From assembly GCA_039033795.1 (NCBI GenBank), contig JBCCBY010000078.1:1-10995 (forward strand): a stretch of 10,995 nucleotides of DNA, in the 5' to 3' direction. The DNA is from Parvularcula sp039033795. GTDB taxonomy: Bacteria; Pseudomonadota; Alphaproteobacteria; Caulobacterales; Parvularculaceae. Positions 6,219-10,995 of this stretch are shown piece after piece; position 1 is the stretch's first letter; the number at the start of each line of letters is the position of its first letter. The notes under the pieces are model-generated. The model was not told the origin of the DNA. It saw only the letters and a list, made by a program, of their open reading frames with translations, and ran no database searches. The position numbers were made by a program, and so were the translations under genes.

Positions 6219-8423
6219 ATGACCGACCTTCTTGTCGAACTTTTCTCTGAGGAAATCCCAGCACGCTTGCAGGCGAAGGCGGCGTCCGACCTTGCGCGCC
6301 TCATGACCACCAAGCTGAAAGAGGCAGGGATGGAAGGCTCGGAGACCGAGAGCTTTTTTGGACCTCGGCGCCTGGTGCTGTCCATCAAAGGATTGCCTGA
6401 GCGCTCGCCCGATGTGAGCGAAGAGCGTCGGGGCCCGCGGGTGGGCGCGCCTGAAAAAGCGTTGGACGGGTTTTTGCGCGCCGCGGGATTGAGCCATATC
6501 TCCGAGGCCGAGATCCGCGACGATAAAAAGGGCCAATTTTACGTCGCGCAGATGGAGAGCCCGGGGCGCGCGGCCAGCGATGTGATCGCCGATGCGGTCC
6601 GATCAACGATCGATGCATTTCCCTGGCAGAAGTCGCAGCGCTGGGGTGATGGCGAGCTTAAATGGGTGCGGCCATTGCGTCGGATCCTGATCAGTTTTGG
6701 CGGCGAACCGGTGCCGTTCCGCGTCGAGAACGGCTCCCAGGTCCTCGAAGCGGGACTTTTGACCGAAGGCCACCGGGTCCTCAGTGAGGGGACAATCGAG
6801 GCGGGTTCGTTCGACGCCTATGAAGAGGCCTTAAAAGAGGCCTTTGTTGTCCTACGCGGTGAAGAGCGTTCGTCGTTGATCCTGGAAAGCGCGCAGGCGG
6901 TGTGCCGCGAGGCGGGGCTTGAGCTCGTCGAGGACAAGGGGCTGTTGAACGAGGTGGTGGGGCTTGCTGAATGGCCCCAGGTGCTCCTTGGTTCCTTTGA
7001 TGAGAAGTTCCTCCAATTGCCTGATGAGGTGATCACCGCCGCGATGCGCGGGCATCAGAAATATTTCTCCGTGCGCGACCCAGCGACGGGCCGCCTTGCA
7101 CCGTGCTTTGTGGCTGTCGCTGACATTCCGGGTGGCGAGGGCATGCTGATGGGCTATGAGCGCGTGCTCACAGCGCGCCTTTCCGATGCGCTTTTCCTCT
7201 ACAAGAACGACCTCACCAAACCTCTGGAACAGCACGCCGAGAAATTGAAGGGCGTCACCTTCTTTGATCGGCTTGGAACAATTGCGGACAAAGTGGAGCG
7301 GGTGTCAGCGATGGCCGTGGCGCTTGCCCGGCCATGCGGCGCTGACACCCGCCAGGCGCAGATCGTGGCGGAGATCTGCAAAGCTGACCTTGCAAGTGAC
7401 ATGGTCTATGAATTCCCTGAGCTCCAGGGTCTGATGGGTCGTTACTACGCTCTGCATGAAGGTGCTGACCCGGCGATCGCCGATGCTATTCGTGACCATT
7501 ACCGGCCTGTGGGCATGGATGATCAGCTGCCTGACGGACCACTCGGGCTAGCGGTGAGTTTGGCTGATAAGATTGATACGCTTGCTGCCTTTTGGAGCAT
7601 TGATCAAAAGCCGACCGGATCACGCGACCCTTTTGCGTTGCGCCGTGCTGCGTTGTCGGTGATTAAGATCATTCTCGAAAAAGAGATCAGGCTCGATCTT
7701 GAGCCACATCTTCAGCATGCGGTCTTTGCCGCTGCTGCCTTAAGACAGCACCAAACCATCGATATTGAAAAAGGGCCACCCCAGCTCCAGGCGGTTGCGA
7801 CATTGATCGGCGAGGAGCAGGTCAAAAAGGTCATCGACGATCGGCTGAAAGATGAATTGCCCGCGGTGACCAAATCGTCCCTTGAGGCTTCATTGCCAAA
7901 AGTTGCCGATCTTCTCATGTTCTTCCACGATCGCTTATCGGTCTACTTCCGCGACCAAGGATTTCGCCATGATCGTGTGGCGGCCGCCCTCACAGAAGGG
8001 GCGGATGATTTTGTTCTGGTGCAGAAGCGTCTGGGCGCCCTGAACCGCTTTGTCGACACCGAGGATGGGCAGAATTTGGCGGCAGCTTATAAGCGCGCCG
8101 CCAATATTTTAAAGGCCGAAGAGAAAAAAGAAGGCTTGCCTGAGCACAGCGTCGACACTGATTTTCTTGAGGAAAATGAAGAGCAGGCGCTCTATGTGGC
8201 CCTTCTGGAAGCAGAAAAGGGTGCGCACCAACGCCTCGGTGACGAAGATTTTGCAAGTGCTATGCAAGAGTTGTCAGCCGTGAGGCCAGTCATCGACCGT
8301 TTTTTCGAGGCTGTAACGGTGAATGACGAGAACCAAACCTTGCGCGCCAACCGTTTGGCGCTGCTGTTACGGTTCGTTGACGTGGTGAAATTGGTCGCCG
8401 ATTTCGATCGGCTAGAGGGATAA
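6219..8423 (+). CDS. glyS: Glycyl-tRNA synthetase beta subunit
   Basis: This 734-residue protein is the beta chain of the alpha2-beta2 bacterial glycyl-tRNA synthetase, which charges tRNA-Gly in the cytoplasm. The alpha chain holds the catalytic aminoacylation site; the beta chain binds tRNA. Family landmarks are LLVELFSEEIPA (4-15), FFGPRRLVL (46-54), KWVRPLRRIL, GHQKYFSV (278-285), SDMVYEFPELQG (393-404) in the HD-like region and ADKIDTLAAFW (449-459). A helical C-terminal DALR-type anticodon-binding region follows. It is slightly longer than the roughly 690 residues of E. coli GlyS. ATG 6219 starts at the usual MTDLLVELFSEEIP; a GTG at 6177 would add residues overlapping the hairpin. No glyQ lies next to it: dps occupies the upstream side. 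ppdK follows after 15 bases, a common alphaproteobacterial order suggesting co-transcription. Confidence 0.95.
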   Translation: MTDLLVELFSEEIPARLQAKAASDLARLMTTKLKEAGMEGSETESFFGPRRLVLSIKGLPERSPDVSEERRGPRVGAPEKALDGFLRAAGLSHISEAEIRDDKKGQFYVAQMESPGRAASDVIADAVRSTIDAFPWQKSQRWGDGELKWVRPLRRILISFGGEPVPFRVENGSQVLEAGLLTEGHRVLSEGTIEAGSFDAYEEALKEAFVVLRGEERSSLILESAQAVCREAGLELVEDKGLLNEVVGLAEWPQVLLGSFDEKFLQLPDEVITAAMRGHQKYFSVRDPATGRLAPCFVAVADIPGGEGMLMGYERVLTARLSDALFLYKNDLTKPLEQHAEKLKGVTFFDRLGTIADKVERVSAMAVALARPCGADTRQAQIVAEICKADLASDMVYEFPELQGLMGRYYALHEGADPAIADAIRDHYRPVGMDDQLPDGPLGLAVSLADKIDTLAAFWSIDQKPTGSRDPFALRRAALSVIKIILEKEIRLDLEPHLQHAVFAAAALRQHQTIDIEKGPPQLQAVATLIGEEQVKKVIDDRLKDELPAVTKSSLEASLPKVADLLMFFHDRLSVYFRDQGFRHDRVAAALTEGADDFVLVQKRLGALNRFVDTEDGQNLAAAYKRAANILKAEEKKEGLPEHSVDTDFLEENEEQALYVALLEAEKGAHQRLGDEDFASAMQELSAVRPVIDRFFEAVTVNDENQTLRANRLALLLRFVDVVKLVADFDRLEG

Positions 8424-8438
8424 GACGGGAACTCATTG

Positions 8439-10508
8439 ATGGACGGACAGACCCCGGAGAAACTGGTTTACGCATTTGGTGGCGGTAAGGCCGAAGGCCG
8501 TTCGGGTATGCGCAACCTCCTCGGCGGTAAGGGTGCAAACCTGGCAGAAATGGCCTCGCTCGGTCTTCCTGTGCCGCCGGGCTTCACCATTACGACAGAG
8601 GTGTGCACGGCGTTTTATGCGAACAATCGCCAGTATCCTGATGGTTTAAAGTCGGCCGTCGAATCCGGTGTCAAAGAGATTGAGGGCATCACAGGTAAGC
8701 TCTTTGGTGATGTTAAAAATCCGCTCCTCGTCTCGGTGCGCTCGGGCGCACGCGCGTCGATGCCGGGGATGATGGACACGGTTCTCAATCTTGGTCTCAA
8801 CGATGAAACGGTGAAAGGTCTTGCTGGTTTGTCGGGCGATGCGCGTTTTGCCTATGACAGCTACCGTCGTTTTATCCAAATGTATGGCGATGTTGTTCTT
8901 GGTGTGGACCATCACAATTTCGAAGAGCTTCTTGATACGTATAAAGACGAACGAGACTATGTTCTTGATACGGCGCTCACGGCTGAAGACTGGCAAGAGG
9001 TGATTGCGCAGTATAAGCAGGTGGTTAAGCAGACGATCAGCAAACCCTTCCCGCAAGACCCTGAAGAGCAGCTCTGGGGCGCGATCGACGCGGTCTTCTC
9101 CTCGTGGATGAACGATCGTTCTAAGACCTATCGCCGGCTTAACGCAATTCCTGAAAGCTGGGGCACAGCGGTGAACATCCAGGCGATGGTGTTTGGCAAT
9201 ATGGGCCAGACCTCAGCGACTGGCGTTGCGTTCACCCGCAACCCGTCCACCGGCGAGAACCGCGTCTACGGAGAGTTCCTCATCAATGCCCAGGGCGAGG
9301 ATGTGGTGGCGGGCATCCGTACACCGCAAAACCTCACCAAGATCAGCCGTGAAGAACAGGGTTCCGATGAGCCTTCGCTCGAAGAGGCGATGCCAGAGAC
9401 GTACACAGAACTCTCTGCTGTCTTCCAAAAACTGGAAGACCATTACCGTGACATGCAGGACATCGAATTCACGATTGAGCAGGGCAAGCTTTACATGCTG
9501 CAGACCCGAAACGGGAAGCGGACAGCGAAAGCGGCGCTGAAGATCGCTGTCGATCTTTGTGCAGAGGGGAAGATTACCGAGGATGAGGCCGTGATGAGGG
9601 TTGATCCCAACGCCCTTGATCAGTTGTTGCACCCCTCGCTTGATCCCCATGCGCCGCGGGACATCATCGCAAAAGGCCTGCCCGCCAGCCCTGGCGCGGC
9701 GTCGGGCGAGGTGGTGTTTTCCGCCGATGAAGCCGAACAGCTCGCCGCCGACGGCCGCAAAGTGATGCTGGTCCGTGTGGAGACGAGCCCTGAAGACATC
9801 CACGGCATGCATGCAGCGGCAGGCATTGTGACGGCGCGCGGCGGGATGACCTCGCACGCCGCGGTGGTGGCACGCGGGATGGGTCGCGCCTGCGTCTGCG
9901 GTGCCGGTGAGCTGCGCATTGAAAAAGATGGTTCAGGTTTCAGCGTCCACGGACGGGCTGTCCAAAAGGGCGACCAGATCACGATCGATGGCTCCACGGG
10001 CGAGATTTTCTTCGGTGCCGTGCCGACGATTGAACCGGAACTCTCGGGCGATTTTGGCAAGATCATGGCGTGGGCTGATACCCATCGGCGGATGAGGGTG
10101 CGCGCCAACGCCGAGACGCCGCTCGATGCCAAAACCGCGCGCGATTTTGGTGCGGAAGGCATTGGTCTTTGCCGGACGGAGCACATGTTCTTTGACGCCG
10201 AGCGGATCAATGTCGTGCGGGATATGATCCTGGCTGAGAGCGAAGCGGGACGGCGGGCGGCCCTTGAAAAGCTTCTGCCCTTCCAGCGCGGCGACTTTGA
10301 ACAGCTCTTCACCGAGATGGCAGGTCTGCCGGTGACGATCCGTCTTCTCGATCCTCCGCTGCATGAGTTTCTGCCCCATGGCGACAAAGAGATTGCCGAG
10401 GTGGCAGCAGCGGTTGGTCGCGATCCGCAAGCGGTAACGTCCCGCCTGCAGGAGCTTCACGAGCTGAACCCCATGCTGGGCCACCGTGGTTGCCGCGCCC
10501 GAGCGTGA
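8439..10508 (+). CDS. ppdK: Pyruvate, phosphate dikinase, truncated at its 3' end
   Basis: Pyruvate, phosphate dikinase interconverts pyruvate + ATP + phosphate with PEP + AMP + pyrophosphate through a phosphohistidine. The N-terminal ATP-grasp domain shows GGKGANLAEM (29-38) and SVRSGARASMPGMMDT (99-114). The central swivelling domain has GGMTSHAAVVARG, with catalytic His473. The start of the PEP/pyruvate barrel has CRTEHMFF and RLLDPPLHEF. Homology runs cleanly to LNPMLGHRGCR (R686, codon 10494-10496), then only ARA and a TGA follow. Family members are about 870-900 residues, so roughly 200 are missing, including the catalytic Cys region near the C-terminus; the truncated product could not be active. 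ATG 8439 lies 15 bases after glyS. The truncation coincides with an abrupt change of base composition, so it is probably an assembly join rather than a natural pseudogene. Confidence 0.93.
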   Translation: MDGQTPEKLVYAFGGGKAEGRSGMRNLLGGKGANLAEMASLGLPVPPGFTITTEVCTAFYANNRQYPDGLKSAVESGVKEIEGITGKLFGDVKNPLLVSVRSGARASMPGMMDTVLNLGLNDETVKGLAGLSGDARFAYDSYRRFIQMYGDVVLGVDHHNFEELLDTYKDERDYVLDTALTAEDWQEVIAQYKQVVKQTISKPFPQDPEEQLWGAIDAVFSSWMNDRSKTYRRLNAIPESWGTAVNIQAMVFGNMGQTSATGVAFTRNPSTGENRVYGEFLINAQGEDVVAGIRTPQNLTKISREEQGSDEPSLEEAMPETYTELSAVFQKLEDHYRDMQDIEFTIEQGKLYMLQTRNGKRTAKAALKIAVDLCAEGKITEDEAVMRVDPNALDQLLHPSLDPHAPRDIIAKGLPASPGAASGEVVFSADEAEQLAADGRKVMLVRVETSPEDIHGMHAAAGIVTARGGMTSHAAVVARGMGRACVCGAGELRIEKDGSGFSVHGRAVQKGDQITIDGSTGEIFFGAVPTIEPELSGDFGKIMAWADTHRRMRVRANAETPLDAKTARDFGAEGIGLCRTEHMFFDAERINVVRDMILAESEAGRRAALEKLLPFQRGDFEQLFTEMAGLPVTIRLLDPPLHEFLPHGDKEIAEVAAAVGRDPQAVTSRLQELHELNPMLGHRGCRARA
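10491..10502. other. Junction between two unrelated DNA sources (probable chimera)
   Basis: Left of this point the + strand codes for the conserved barrel of pyruvate phosphate dikinase; right of it the - strand codes for an APC-type permease. Both reading frames lose family similarity within about ten bases of each other, each mid-domain. No insertion sequence, direct repeat or tRNA is present. By hand count, the 60 bases 10381-10440 are about 62% G+C, while 10501-10560 are about 68% and 10561-10620 about 82%. Confidence 0.75.
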
Positions 10509-10995
10509 TACCCGTCGTCAGCAGGATGGCGATCGTCGGGGTGCGGCGGTTCGCGTGCACCCAGCCGAGCGCCGCCGGCGCCTGTCTGCGCTCGGCGAGC
10601 GCGTACGCGCAGCGCGGCGTGACGAGCGCCTGGACGGTCTTCGTCCCGAAGATGCTGATCGCGATCCCCGCCGCGACGAGCTTCGCGCCCACCGGCCCCA
10701 TGAACGCGGAAGCCGACTCGGCGACGGGGTTCTCGGATCCCGCGAGACCCTCGTAGGTGCCGACGGCAACGACGAAGACGAGCGCGTACACGACGGTCAC
10801 GACGGCCATCACGACCAGGATCGCGACAGGCACCGTACGGCCGGGGTCGCGGATCTCACCGGCCGGGATCGGGATCGACTCGAACCCCACGAAGGCCCAC
10901 AGCAGCAGCATCGTCGTGTCCGCGAGCGACCCGTAACCGTGGGGCGCGAAGGGCTCGAATCCGCCGCCCTCGACGTGCAGGATCCCGATGGCGAC
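10497..10995 (-). CDS. APC-family amino acid permease, internal fragment
   Basis: The minus strand is open from the right edge to about 10497. It codes for about 166 residues of a multi-pass membrane transporter of the amino acid-polyamine-cation superfamily. The landmark is LLLWAFVGFESIPIPAGEIRDPGRTVP, read from 10908 downward, the TM6 region in which a glycine/phenylalanine break is followed by (A)GE(I/V)xDPxRTxP. Further hydrophobic helices and TPTIAILLTTGITLG follow before similarity stops at the junction. The frame continues off the window, so the ATG at 10911 is internal and not the true start. Both ends are therefore missing. Nearly every third codon position is G or C, unlike the rest of the window, as in high-GC Actinomycetota or similar. 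Substrate cannot be told. It almost certainly belongs to another genome. Confidence 0.8.

Noticed and set aside
9620..10387. 255-codon minus-strand frame inside ppdK.
   Set aside because: Ser/Arg/Pro-rich shadow of a strongly conserved coding region; no independent support.
10497..10508. ppdK ending by a natural frameshift or nonsense mutation.
   Set aside because: No other frame downstream continues the ppdK protein; the following DNA codes for an unrelated protein on the other strand.
10309..10911. Open frame on the minus strand reading as a permease with a novel 65-residue C-terminal extension.
   Set aside because: The extension is simply the antisense of the ppdK coding sequence left of the junction; permease similarity ends near 10497.
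1..10995. A novel defence, mobile or biosynthetic system.
   Set aside because: All genes fall in known housekeeping or stress families; no integrase, transposase, toxin-antitoxin pair, CRISPR array or gene cluster of unknown function is visible.

Overview
The window looks like an alphaproteobacterial chromosome segment of moderate GC for about the first 10.5 kb. Its last ~500 bases look like DNA from a different, much more GC-rich genome. The alphaproteobacterial reading rests on the MutL C-terminus at the left edge, the glyS-ppdK gene pair and the overall protein style. I cannot name a genus. No tRNA, rRNA, CRISPR array, insertion sequence or phage gene is visible. No stretch longer than 300 bases lacks a gene; the longest gap is 297 bases, 86-382.

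Layout, left to right. (1) 2-85 +: last 27 codons of mutL. (2) 86-382: intergenic, with a nested inverted repeat. (3) 383-1985 +: a MarC-family membrane protein overlapping a glucokinase-family gene by 8 bases. (4) 1982-3263 -: a marR-type regulator translationally coupled by an ATGA overlap to a CPBP-type membrane protease, behind a promoter covered by three 10-base repeat units at a 12-base period. This unit converges on glk, and the two stop codons overlap. (5) 3357-4229 -: an MscS mechanosensitive channel. (6) 4365-5605 +: a class I aminotransferase (aspartate aminotransferase type), preceded by an 11-codon upstream ORF that overlaps its start. (7) 5699-6151 +: dps. (8) 6219-10496 +: glyS and ppdK, 15 bases apart. 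(9) 10497-10995 -: internal fragment of an amino acid permease.

The genes are mostly housekeeping or stress functions: mismatch repair, sugar phosphorylation, osmotic safety valve, amino acid transamination, iron/DNA protection, glycyl-tRNA charging and PEP-pyruvate interconversion. They do not form one pathway. The clearest local regulatory unit is the marR-CPBP pair with its repeated operator.

I do not see a convincing undescribed system. The most consequential observation is the junction near 10,496. There ppdK stops in the middle of a conserved motif and an antisense permease begins in the middle of its own coding sequence, with an abrupt base-composition change. The simplest explanation is a chimeric assembly join, and the final ~500 bases should not be assigned to the same organism without checking reads. 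The other points are small regulatory structures and one atypical active-site residue in the glucokinase.
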